64,000 nt of DNA from Rhodohalobacter sp. SW132 (GTDB taxonomy: Bacteria > Bacteroidota > Rhodothermia > Balneolales > Balneolaceae). The stretch lies in contig NZ_QUOK01000002.1 in NCBI RefSeq assembly GCF_003390325.1, positions 62,001 to 126,000 of the forward strand, in the 5' to 3' direction. Below the pieces are notes generated by a model. It saw only the letters and a list, made by a program, of their open reading frames with translations, was not told where the DNA came from and did not search any database. Made by a program: the position numbers and the translations under genes. This document shows, one piece after another, positions 27,189 through 35,592 of the stretch; positions within the stretch are counted from its first letter, which is position 1, and every line of letters begins with the position of its first letter.

Positions 27189-29741
27189 CTATCCAACTTC
27201 GGATCTGAGAACCTCAATCGGTGATTTTTTGAAGATATGGCGGCTTCCCGTCCACCCGATGATTGTGGCTGCCAGAATTATAATGAGGGAAAGCAGCAGC
27301 AGGGATGTGAGGTCTGGCACGAACGTAAGGTCAAAATAGAAATACGCCAGGCTCCAGCTTGCAATCATCGCAAGAATCAGTCCCGTGAGTGTAGCCAGCA
27401 GACCTAAAAGTACATATTCGATGGTTTGAATGCTGCTTACCTGTTTTTTGATTGCCCCGAGCGTTCGTAAAAGTACCGATTCTCGCGTGCGCTGTTTACG
27501 GCTGATGGATATGGAGCTTGCCAGCACAATCAACCCGGTAATAATACTGAAGAGAGCCATAAACTGAATCGCCATAGAAATTTTATCCAGAAACTCCTGA
27601 ACGCTCTGAAGGGCAATGCTGATGTCGATCGCAGAGATATTGGGATAATCGGCCACAATTTCCCGCTGTATCGCGTAGGCCTGATCATCACTGTCAGCCT
27701 TAACGATAGTCGCAAAAAACTGCGGGGCATTTTCAAGTACATTCTCCGGAAACAGTACAAAGAAGTTTGGTTCGGGCCGCTGAAAATCCACTTCACGAAT
27801 ACTCGCTACTACCGTTGATACATCTACACCCTGCACGTTAAATACAAGCGAATCACCAATGGCGAGGTTCAGGTCGTCCTGAATCTGCTGCGCTACGGAG
27901 ATGGGAACCGTGGACTGAATTCCATCACCCTCACCAACCCACTCTCCCTCGAGAATTTCTTCTGAATCGTTTAGTTCACTCCGATAGGTGGATCGGTATT
28001 CCCGCGTTAATGCCCACCGGCGAAGATTAACGGTAGTGTCTTCACGAGCTTCCCGCACGGACTGTCCACGGATTGAGCTCAGGCGCATGGATACAATCGG
28101 GACATTTTGCATAATCGTACCGCCTTCTTCTTCGATGATCCGGTTCACGCCTTCATTCTGATCATACTGAATATCGTACAACACAATATTCGGAAGTTCT
28201 TCGTTGGACTGCAGGCTGATCCGCTCAAGCAGCATCTCCTGGCTGAGATAGAGCGTGCCTATCAACAACATGCCCATCCCGAGTGTGGTGAGCAGCATTG
28301 GCGTTTGATTGTTAGGCCTGAATAGATTGGCCATTCCCTGGCGCCAGACGTAGGGTAAGGATTTTAACCGAAGCCCTTTTACCGTTTGAATCAACACCAG
28401 GGCTGTAAACCAGAGAAGCGCCACAGAAATCATCAGACCGACAGTAAAAAAGATCGCCGCTAAAAGGCTGTCCGTTGTATATGCAATTAAAAGAACTATT
28501 ATTGAAAATGTGATCGCCAGTGTAACCCAGCGGACAGTAGCGGATAAATTTTTAAAGGGAGAAAAATCTGATGATTTCAGCGTGAGCATCGGGGAGATGC
28601 TGCTGATGCCGATCAGCGGCAGAATCGAAAACCCAACACTGATTGTGAGTCCGATAAATAAACCGAGCAGAATGGCCGGTATGGAAATTCCCTGAACGAT
28701 TTCAAACGGCAGAAAGTCGGTAAACAGCAGCGGAAGATAGGATTGCAGAATAAGACCGATCGCTGTACCAATTGCGGCTCCCATCAAACCCATACCCGCA
28801 ATTTGTATTCCGAAAGCGCCAATGATTTGATGCGCCTCCATTCCCAGGCAGCGGAGTGTGGCCACCGCATTCGTTTTTCGTTTGATGTACACATAAACCG
28901 CGCTCGCAACGCCAAGGCCACCAAGCATCAGCGCGATAAAGGCGATCAGTCCGAGGAATTTACTCAGGTTGTCAACAATGGCATCAAAATCCTGTTTGCG
29001 GGATTCGACGGTTTCGGTACGAACACTGTGCTCTCTTCCGAGCGGACGAAACTCTGATGCAATCCGCTCGGCATCTTCGGCACTCTCGAGCGTAAGATAC
29101 TCTTTATAAGTCACCCGGCTGCCTCTCTGGAGGAGGCCGGAGTCTTCAATTAAATCTCTTGAAAGGTAAACCCGCGGCCCGATCAGCGAGAACGCGGCAG
29201 ATTCACCCGGCACATTCTTCAATTCACCGGAAATTTGTAGCCTGATCTGACCCACCTGGATACTGTCACCGACCGAAATGCCAAACTGACGCATAGTAGA
29301 CTGCTCCAGAAGTGCAGTCTGATCCGATTGATAATTTGCGGATGCTTCTTCTGGCTCTGTTGTGATGGATCCGTAGAGAGGAAAAGGTCCGTCAATTGCC
29401 CGGATCTGTGACAGACGGGTATCACTTGAACTCAGAAACTGTACCATAGAGTTAAATTCTATGGAATTGGCCTGGCTTCCCCCGACTGAATCGATAAATG
29501 CGACGACCGGCTCCGGAAACGGTTCAGAAGACCGGAATTCAAGGTCTGCCCCGAGCAATTCTCTCGACTGATCATCTACGGTAAGCAGAACATCACTGCG
29601 GAATGAGAGAATGGCAACCAGTGCGGCAACACCTGCAATGACGGCAGATGTGTAGAGCAGCAAGCTTTTCCATTGAGGACGCGCATCTCTGAACGCCAGG
29701 CGCCATGTAAAAGGGGAGAGGAGACTTCGGATCAGTTTCAT
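27189..29741 (-). CDS. ybbP: ABC exporter permease, YbbP/FtsX-MacB type
   Basis: A large permease of 850 residues that pairs with the adjacent ATPase. It has a membrane span at about 20-42 (SLLLYTSAVIAGVAALVAI), a periplasmic MacB-like region, an FtsX block of three spans at about 265-385 (FLGLIAFIALMLGGLGVASA), further central spans and a second FtsX block at about 730-845 (FMALFSIITGLIVLASSISIS, GLLATLTGLILAMIASWSLA). This is the ten-span YbbP/DUF214 plan. The start overlaps the ATPase gene by 4 bp. In E. coli, ybbA-ybbP is divergent from tesA, exactly as here. The cargo is unknown. Confidence 0.93.
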   Translation of the reverse strand: MKLIRSLLSPFTWRLAFRDARPQWKSLLLYTSAVIAGVAALVAILSFRSDVLLTVDDQSRELLGADLEFRSSEPFPEPVVAFIDSVGGSQANSIEFNSMVQFLSSSDTRLSQIRAIDGPFPLYGSITTEPEEASANYQSDQTALLEQSTMRQFGISVGDSIQVGQIRLQISGELKNVPGESAAFSLIGPRVYLSRDLIEDSGLLQRGSRVTYKEYLTLESAEDAERIASEFRPLGREHSVRTETVESRKQDFDAIVDNLSKFLGLIAFIALMLGGLGVASAVYVYIKRKTNAVATLRCLGMEAHQIIGAFGIQIAGMGLMGAAIGTAIGLILQSYLPLLFTDFLPFEIVQGISIPAILLGLFIGLTISVGFSILPLIGISSISPMLTLKSSDFSPFKNLSATVRWVTLAITFSIIVLLIAYTTDSLLAAIFFTVGLMISVALLWFTALVLIQTVKGLRLKSLPYVWRQGMANLFRPNNQTPMLLTTLGMGMLLIGTLYLSQEMLLERISLQSNEELPNIVLYDIQYDQNEGVNRIIEEEGGTIMQNVPIVSMRLSSIRGQSVREAREDTTVNLRRWALTREYRSTYRSELNDSEEILEGEWVGEGDGIQSTVPISVAQQIQDDLNLAIGDSLVFNVQGVDVSTVVASIREVDFQRPEPNFFVLFPENVLENAPQFFATIVKADSDDQAYAIQREIVADYPNISAIDISIALQSVQEFLDKISMAIQFMALFSIITGLIVLASSISISRKQRTRESVLLRTLGAIKKQVSSIQTIEYVLLGLLATLTGLILAMIASWSLAYFYFDLTFVPDLTSLLLLSLIIILAATIIGWTGSRHIFKKSPIEVLRSEVG

Positions 29742-30469
29742 TCAGCGATTGTGGGTTCTGCAGCAGCAGTTACGGTTTCGTTGGCAAACGTATCGGAAAG
29801 AATATTGCCGTTTTTAAGTTCTATAATCCGGTCGCATTTCTCGGCAAGGGTTCGGTCGTGGGTAACAATTACCAGTGTGGTACCCAGTTTGTTATTGAGA
29901 TCAAACATAAGCTGCTCGATCTGTGCCCCGGTCTCACCGTCGAGGTTTCCTGTTGGCTCATCTGCAAAAAGGATATCGGGCTGGTGAATAAATGCTCTCG
30001 CGAGGCCTACCCGCTGCTGCTCTCCGCCGGAAAGCTGACTGGGATAGTGGGTCAGGCGATCACCGAGTCCAACTTCATTCAGCAGTTCACTGGCTTTGGC
30101 TTCAACTTCGCGGTAGGGTGTGCCCCTGAGTTCTACAGGAACCATTACGTTTTCAAGTGCGGTCAGTGTTGAGATCAGCTGGAAGGATTGAAATACGAAA
30201 CCGATCTGCCGGTTTCTTACTTCTGATAATTTTGATTCATCCATAGATGATATTTCCCGGCCATTCAGGGATACGGATCCGGAAGTGGGCTGATCCAGTC
30301 CCGCACACAAACCGAGCAATGTGGTTTTACCGCTGCCGGAGGGACCAATAATCGCACAAGTAACCCCGGGATCGATGCTCAGTGTTATATTTTTCAGAAC
30401 TGTGAGCTCTTTGGATCCGCTCGTAAAGGTTTTTGTTAAATTATTTACTTCTAAAATTGGTTTGTTCAT
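29738..30469 (-). CDS. ybbA: ABC transporter ATP-binding protein, YbbA/LolD type
   Basis: The ATPase subunit of the exporter, 243 residues. Walker A is GPSGSGKTTLLGL (about 38-50), the Q-loop is FVFQSFQLI, the signature is LSGGEQQRVGLARAF, Walker B is ILFADEPTGNLD, and the H-loop is VIVTHDR. The LolD/MacB-type subfamily is shown by EPTGNLDGETG. It is the first gene of the operon and overlaps ybbP by 4 bp. About 18 extra residues at the C-terminus (ANETVTAAAEPTIAE) are not part of the ATPase fold. Confidence 0.96.
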   Translation of the reverse strand: MNKPILEVNNLTKTFTSGSKELTVLKNITLSIDPGVTCAIIGPSGSGKTTLLGLCAGLDQPTSGSVSLNGREISSMDESKLSEVRNRQIGFVFQSFQLISTLTALENVMVPVELRGTPYREVEAKASELLNEVGLGDRLTHYPSQLSGGEQQRVGLARAFIHQPDILFADEPTGNLDGETGAQIEQLMFDLNNKLGTTLVIVTHDRTLAEKCDRIIELKNGNILSDTFANETVTAAAEPTIAE

Positions 30470-30559
30470 ACGAAATTGATCTTAAAATTATTTCCTGACA
30501 AAAAAACTGGTAACGTTCTGTACCTTCGTGCGTTATAAACGGCCGGATCAAAAATTTAA

Positions 30560-30655
30560 ATGGACAGAGATCATCAGCCTAAACGTTATGTGAAAGCACG
30601 ACGTCTGTATCAAACGATCGGACGAGCCATTCATGCTAAGGGTGGTTATATTTAA
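30560..30655 (+). CDS. Possible 31-residue basic peptide in the ybbA-tesA gap
   Basis: A short open frame from ATG at 30560 to TAA at 30653-30655 encodes a 31-residue peptide with six Arg and three Lys (it starts MDRDHQPKRYVKARRLYQ and ends AKGGYI). It sits in the 320-bp gap between the divergent ybbA and tesA genes. Codon choice resembles that of neighbouring genes, but no Shine-Dalgarno is visible and I do not recognise a family. It could be a real small protein or chance. Confidence 0.35.
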   Translation: MDRDHQPKRYVKARRLYQTIGRAIHAKGGYI

Positions 30656-30790
30656 AATGACTCGAATTAGCGGGTAATCTCATCCAAAGATTTTCAAAAC
30701 ATTATATTAGTTACAATACGCTACGTAAAAGGAACAAGTTAACAACATGGGGATTTAACGAAACCATTCCTATAACACACGGATTTTTTT

Positions 30791-31438
30791 ATGAACTTTA
30801 TCAAACGTCTGCTCATCATAAAGGTTGCAGTTGTATTTTTATTGCTAATCTCAACTACCACGACTTCCGGGCAAGATCAACATTCAATACTTTTCTTTGG
30901 TGATAGTATCACGGCAGGGTACGGGCTTGATGAAGAACAGGCATATCCTGCGCTGATTCAGGAGAAGATCGATTCACTCGGTCTGGAGGTTCGTGTGATT
31001 AATGCCGGATTGAGCGGAGAAACCACGGCAGGCGGGGTTCGGAGGGTTGAATGGATACTGCAGCAGGAGATCGACATCTTTTTTCTTGGTCTTGGCGGAA
31101 ATGATGGTTTGCGGGGGATCGACCCGGCCAACACAAAAAGTAATCTTCAGCAGATTATCGAAAAAGTGAAGCAGAAAGATGAGAATATCGAGATTATTCT
31201 TGCCGGTATGGAAGCCCCGCCCAATTTAGGAGACGACTACACAACACGCTTTCGAAATGTTTTTTCTGAATTAGCGGACGAAAACAATCTGATTTTTATG
31301 CCTTTTCTGCTCGATGATGTTGCCGGAGAGCGTGAACTCAACCAGCCGGATGGTATTCATCCAACAGCGGAAGGTCAGCAGATTATCGCCGATCACATCT
31401 GGGAAATCATTAAACCGCTGCTGGTGGATGTGCCGTAG
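30791..31438 (+). CDS. tesA: Exported SGNH esterase, TesA/arylesterase type
   Basis: A 215-residue lysophospholipase/thioesterase-like SGNH hydrolase. The signal peptide ends TTTTSGQ near residue 28. Block I is FFGDSITAGYGL (nucleophile Ser), block II is NAGLSGETTAGG, block III is GLGGNDGLRG, and block V is DGIHPTAEGQ with the catalytic Asp and His. The gene is divergent from ybbA-ybbP, the same arrangement as E. coli tesA-ybbAP, which supports the assignment. It probably acts in the periplasm on esters or lysolipids. Confidence 0.93.
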   Translation: MNFIKRLLIIKVAVVFLLLISTTTTSGQDQHSILFFGDSITAGYGLDEEQAYPALIQEKIDSLGLEVRVINAGLSGETTAGGVRRVEWILQQEIDIFFLGLGGNDGLRGIDPANTKSNLQQIIEKVKQKDENIEIILAGMEAPPNLGDDYTTRFRNVFSELADENNLIFMPFLLDDVAGERELNQPDGIHPTAEGQQIIADHIWEIIKPLLVDVP

Positions 31439-31510
31439 TATGAAATGAATCCAAAGGCATCAAAAACACCATCCGGAAATTGATCAATACTTAATCAAAA
31501 GTGGTTTAAT

Positions 31511-31653
31511 CCCCCCTTTGAAGGGGCTCATCTTTTAAACGCGTAAGCGAAAGCGAACGGAGAGAGCTGGGGGATGACTCTCTGAGTTCGGAAGGGCCCA
31601 TTTGTAGTTGTTAAGCATAAAAGGTCATCCCCCATTGCCCCCTTCGAAGGGGG
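31511..31653 (+). repeat. Composite GC-rich intergenic repeat, copy 2
   Basis: Starts with CCCCCCTTTGAAGGGG, then AAGCGAACGGAGAGAGC, GGGGGATGAC (31569-31578), a 45-nt spacer, GTCATCCCCC (31624-31633) and CCCCCTTCGAAGGGGG. The inner blocks are exact inverted repeats, so a long cruciform is possible. The minus-strand copy at 1-116 has the same order and spacing. It fills the gap between tesA and the convergent SIMPL gene. A 69-codon frame across it is not a gene. Confidence 0.75.
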
Positions 31654-31665
31654 ACACTTCAAAAT

Positions 31666-31736
31666 AAACTCGATATTGACCAAAAAGTTATGGATTCTAA
31701 GTTGATACCTCGTGGGCTCTGCCCCGAGGTAGTTCA
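31666..31736 (+). repeat. 71-nt dispersed repeat, copy 1
   Basis: Matches 61876-61946 at 56 of 71 positions in the same orientation, with no gaps. Its 3' part forms a hairpin CCTCG(T)GGGC-TCT-GCCCCGAGG with one bulged T. The right end touches the stop codon of the convergent SIMPL gene, so it may also act in ending that transcript. Confidence 0.6.
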
Positions 31737-32432
31737 TTCAAGCAGTTCAAAAATTACGGTAACCCGCTTCTGCACGGATACCGTTTGTGAAAAATCGAAC
31801 ATCGACGGACCTGAGTCACTCATCGCCCGTGCCTGAAACGCTTCGCTCACAGATGCTGAACGAAACGGCTGATCTGATGAGTGTTCGATTCTGATTATCT
31901 TTCCGATTTCCCTGTCTGAGGCAAGAGCTAAAATTTCAGCATCTTTTCGAGCATTTTTTACGGCCTCCCGAAGAGCTTCATCACCGGCCTCTTCCATTTT
32001 CGTTGAGGACAGATTTCCCGAAAAATTATCAAATCCATTCTGAATCAGCGTACGCTGTAGTTCCCCAAGCATTCGTATTTCATCAAGCTGAATTCGAATT
32101 TGTTGTGATGTAACCGAGTGGATTTCCCCATCACGCTGACGATTCGGACGAATGGTTGCCGGGCGATAGTTGATCTGGTCGTCCTCAATCTCCAGCTCTT
32201 TCAGCAGATCAGCGAGGAATGATTCCCTCTCCCGGTGCAGCTCAAAAGCACGATCAGCATCTTCATGATTGATTGAAATATTGACAGACATAAAAGCGAT
32301 ATCTGCAGGCGTGTTTGCTTCACCAGTGGAATGGATGGTTAGTGTATGGGAATCCGTATAATTCTGTGCAGTCACAGAATTTGCGGCAAGTAAAATACCG
32401 AAAAGGGTAAGGACGATGACACTACGTTTCAT
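31734..32432 (-). CDS. Exported SIMPL-domain (DUF541) protein
   Basis: A periplasmic or surface protein of 232 residues. The signal peptide ends ANSVTAQN near residue 23. The SIMPL domain covers the rest: LTIHSTGEANTPADIAFMSV at the start, the central IRIQLDEIRMLGELQRTLIQ, and the family block EALREAVKNARKDAEILALA. It ends with the terminal strand KRVTVIFELLE. The role of SIMPL proteins is not settled; some are linked to envelope or oxidative stress. The gene stands alone. Confidence 0.9.
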   Translation of the reverse strand: MKRSVIVLTLFGILLAANSVTAQNYTDSHTLTIHSTGEANTPADIAFMSVNISINHEDADRAFELHRERESFLADLLKELEIEDDQINYRPATIRPNRQRDGEIHSVTSQQIRIQLDEIRMLGELQRTLIQNGFDNFSGNLSSTKMEEAGDEALREAVKNARKDAEILALASDREIGKIIRIEHSSDQPFRSASVSEAFQARAMSDSGPSMFDFSQTVSVQKRVTVIFELLE

Positions 32433-32603
32433 TGGCTGTCTCCATTATATATAGTTGTTTAAGAAAGGAATAAATCGGATAACACCGAAAATACCAGCTT
32501 ATTGTTTAAAAGCACTGATCTAAACTACTACTTCATTAAGTTTTTGTTTCATGTAATCATTTGAAAATATTCATGTTACGATATTTGTCGGAGCAAATTG
32601 TTT

Positions 32604-32617
32604 TGGAAGCGCTTGCA
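32604..32617. promoter_or_regulatory. LacI-family-type operator upstream of the TonB receptor
   Basis: TGGAAGCGCTTGCA (with one mismatched pair) is a near-perfect palindrome around AAGCGCTT, 98 bp before the receptor start codon. It is similar to the sites before pckA and the MFS gene. No LacI-type gene lies in the window. Confidence 0.5.
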
Positions 32618-32714
32618 TTAGAGCCAAAACAGAGTTTTCTTTGAATAGATTAGCGCTGCCATCAATACTGCCGGTAGCTCTGAATTCATTAAATAGCAAT
32701 CAAATACGATTTTT

Positions 32715-35588
32715 ATGATTACTAAAGTTACGGGTTTTTTTACCGTGGTGATATTGATGACTGGTCTGCTTTTATCAATTGGGAGCAGCCCGATTCAGGC
32801 TATGGATCGAAATGATATGCAGATCACTGTTTCAGGGACAGTCTACGATGCAAATACAGGCAATCCGCTGACCGGAGTGAATGTAACGGTCCAGGGAAGA
32901 GTGATCGGTACCTCTACAAATGCAAACGGTGAGTTCAATCTTCGTGTGAATGACGAACCTCCGATTACACTTGTGATTTCAATTATAGGATATATTTCAG
33001 AGAGAATTGAAATTACAGAAAACAACGTTACCGATCTTCGAATCAAAATAGAAGAGCAGACCATACTCGGTTCCGATGTGGTTGTCTCTGCCTCAAGAGT
33101 GGAAGAGAGTATCCTTGATGCACCGATCAGTATCGAAAAAATTGATGCAATCGGTATTCAGCAGGCTGCAGCGCCCTCTTTTTATGATGCGATTGCAAAC
33201 CTGAAAGGAGTGGATTTCAGTTCACAAAGCATGACTTTTAAATCTGTAAACATGCGGGGATTTGCTGCAAACGGAAATTTGCGGTTTGTTCAGCATATCG
33301 ACGGAATTGATAACCAGGCTCCCGGACTCAACTTTCCCGTTGGAAACATTGTGGGGATTTCAGATCTCGATCTTGAAAGTGCTGAGCTGATTCCCGGAGT
33401 AGCATCTGCGCTATATGGGCCAAATGCCATCAACGGAATACTTCTGATGAACAGTAAAAGCCCGTTTGAATACCAGGGTTTTTCGGCTATGATCAAATCA
33501 GGGGTCAACCATATTGATTCCCGCGATGACGACCCGTCGATGTACAATGATTTCTCTGTTCGTTATGCAAACGCAATCAACGACAGACTTGCCTTCAAGG
33601 TTAATGCTTCGTACCTGCGGGCAAACGATTTTAGAGCAAGCGATCGCCGTGATACGGGACCTGCCACATTTGGAGCAATTGAGCGGGGTGATACTGAGCG
33701 CGGGGACAACCGGGTGTACAGCGGCCTGAATGTTTACGGACAGCCGCTGCTTACCATCGGAAATATTGCCGATGGCGTGATTGCCGGAGGCGGAGCGCAA
33801 GGCGCACAAATTGCGGCCATTCGTCCGCTTTTACCGGATGGCGAGGCCGGTGCATTTACGCCGGACGGATTTGTGGAGAGTTCATTTGTGGACAACACCA
33901 CCGAAAGCCTGAAGCTCGGCGCAGCTCTGCACTACAGGCTGGCCGATCGGTATGAGCTGCTCGGGCAGTTTAACTGGGGCAATGGAAGTACGGTTTACAC
34001 GGCGAACGATCGGTTTATCCTGGATGATTTCATTATCTGGACCGCAAAGCTCGAGCTTCAAAACCCAAACTATTACGTGCGGGCATACACCACACAAGAA
34101 AATTCCGGCGATACATATGCCGCAAACACTGTTGCATCAAGAATCAATGAACGAACGTTTATTCCGGCATACTTCCAAACATTTGCAGGTGCCAGAACAC
34201 AGGGTGCTACAATTGATGAAGCACACGCACAGGCCCGTTCAGCCGGACGAAATGCGCAGCCGCAGCCGGGATCCGAAGAGTTCGATGCGTTGTTTAATGA
34301 AATTCGTGATATCCCCATCTCAGAAGGCGGTGCCAAATTTCTGGACCGCACTGGAATGTGGCATGCCGAAGGGCAGTATAGTTTCCGCGATATCATCGAT
34401 CCGGACGTGGTGGATGTAATTGCAGGAGCGAACGTCAGAAGATTTACACTGAATTCGGAAGGAACACTTTTCGCACTGGATGAGGATGGAAATGAGTTTA
34501 ACCTGGATGAATTCGGGGCGTACGTACAGCTTTCTAAATCTGTTTTGGATGATCGCCTGGATCTCCAGGGATCCCTTCGATACGACAAGCACCAGGATTT
34601 TTCCGGCCAGTTTTCTCCACGTGCTTCCGCGGTTTATTCCATTGCAAATAATCAGAATATTCGCGCCTCGTATCAGCGCGGATTCCGGATTCCATCAACA
34701 CAAAATCAACTGATTGATCTTGACGTGGTAGCCCGGAGACTTTTGGGAAATAACCGTGTGATTATCGACCGATATCTGCTCGAAGAAAATCCTGTATATC
34801 GCTCAGAAAGTGTGGAGGAGGCCCGAGAGGCACTCGCAACCGGTGCATCAGCTCAGGAAGCGCGTAACTTGTTGGAAGGGGTTGATTTTGAGCCATTTCG
34901 GACTGAGAAGGTGACGACATTTGAATTGGGATATAAGTCGCTCATCCGTAACAGATTATTCCTGGATGCTTATTACTACTACAACATCTATGAAGATTTC
35001 ATCGCCGAAATTGAATTTATGCAGGGGGTTCCGAATGGCATTCGTCAGGATCCGGGTTCATTTGACGGCGGATCAGCTGATGGCCAGGATGAGATCATCA
35101 ACCAGACTGTAGCTACGCAGCGTTTCGGTATTAACATCAATGCGGATGGCACGGTGCGGTCGCATGGTTTTGCGGTTGGAGCCGAATACAGCCTGCCGCG
35201 AGGATATAATATTGGCGGCAACGTTTCTTTTAATGAACTGATTTCTCAGCAGGATCTGCTGGATCAGGGCTTTCGGGCGAGTTTCAATACCCCAAAATAT
35301 AGATATAACCTGTCGTTCGCGAATCGTCGCGTGACACAGAATATTGGATTTAATATGACCTGGCGATGGCAGGATGCCTTTCAGTGGGAATCTACATTCG
35401 GCGAAGGGGTGATCCCTGCGTTCGGAACGATGGATGCCCAGGTAAGTTTCAGGCTGCCGGCATACAATTCCATTCTGAAATTTGGCGGAAGCAACGTGTT
35501 GAACAATCGTTATGAAACATCGATCGGTAACCCTACGATGGGCGCCATTTACTATGTATCGCTCACCTTTGATCAACTTCTGAATTAA
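32715..35588 (+). CDS. TonB-dependent outer-membrane receptor
   Basis: A 957-residue active-uptake receptor. After a signal peptide (cleavage near residue 29, before MDRNDMQ) comes a carboxypeptidase-like regulatory domain at about 35-115 (VSGTVYDANTGNPLTGVNV). The plug domain is at about 125-245 (SVEEIS-like APISIEKIDAIGIQQAAAPS, then PGVASALYGPNAINGILLM). The rest is a 22-strand barrel with repeated strands ending in LTFDQLLN. No TonB box can be defined with certainty. The gene is followed after 4 bp by an SGNH lipoprotein gene, so they form an operon. A LacI-type site lies upstream. The substrate is unknown. Confidence 0.92.
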   Translation: MITKVTGFFTVVILMTGLLLSIGSSPIQAMDRNDMQITVSGTVYDANTGNPLTGVNVTVQGRVIGTSTNANGEFNLRVNDEPPITLVISIIGYISERIEITENNVTDLRIKIEEQTILGSDVVVSASRVEESILDAPISIEKIDAIGIQQAAAPSFYDAIANLKGVDFSSQSMTFKSVNMRGFAANGNLRFVQHIDGIDNQAPGLNFPVGNIVGISDLDLESAELIPGVASALYGPNAINGILLMNSKSPFEYQGFSAMIKSGVNHIDSRDDDPSMYNDFSVRYANAINDRLAFKVNASYLRANDFRASDRRDTGPATFGAIERGDTERGDNRVYSGLNVYGQPLLTIGNIADGVIAGGGAQGAQIAAIRPLLPDGEAGAFTPDGFVESSFVDNTTESLKLGAALHYRLADRYELLGQFNWGNGSTVYTANDRFILDDFIIWTAKLELQNPNYYVRAYTTQENSGDTYAANTVASRINERTFIPAYFQTFAGARTQGATIDEAHAQARSAGRNAQPQPGSEEFDALFNEIRDIPISEGGAKFLDRTGMWHAEGQYSFRDIIDPDVVDVIAGANVRRFTLNSEGTLFALDEDGNEFNLDEFGAYVQLSKSVLDDRLDLQGSLRYDKHQDFSGQFSPRASAVYSIANNQNIRASYQRGFRIPSTQNQLIDLDVVARRLLGNNRVIIDRYLLEENPVYRSESVEEAREALATGASAQEARNLLEGVDFEPFRTEKVTTFELGYKSLIRNRLFLDAYYYYNIYEDFIAEIEFMQGVPNGIRQDPGSFDGGSADGQDEIINQTVATQRFGININADGTVRSHGFAVGAEYSLPRGYNIGGNVSFNELISQQDLLDQGFRASFNTPKYRYNLSFANRRVTQNIGFNMTWRWQDAFQWESTFGEGVIPAFGTMDAQVSFRLPAYNSILKFGGSNVLNNRYETSIGNPTMGAIYYVSLTFDQLLN

Positions 35589-35592
35589 TACA

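Noticed and set aside
31528-31737. 69-codon minus-strand frame
   Set aside because: It lies inside the composite repeat and the 71-nt repeat, with no conserved features.
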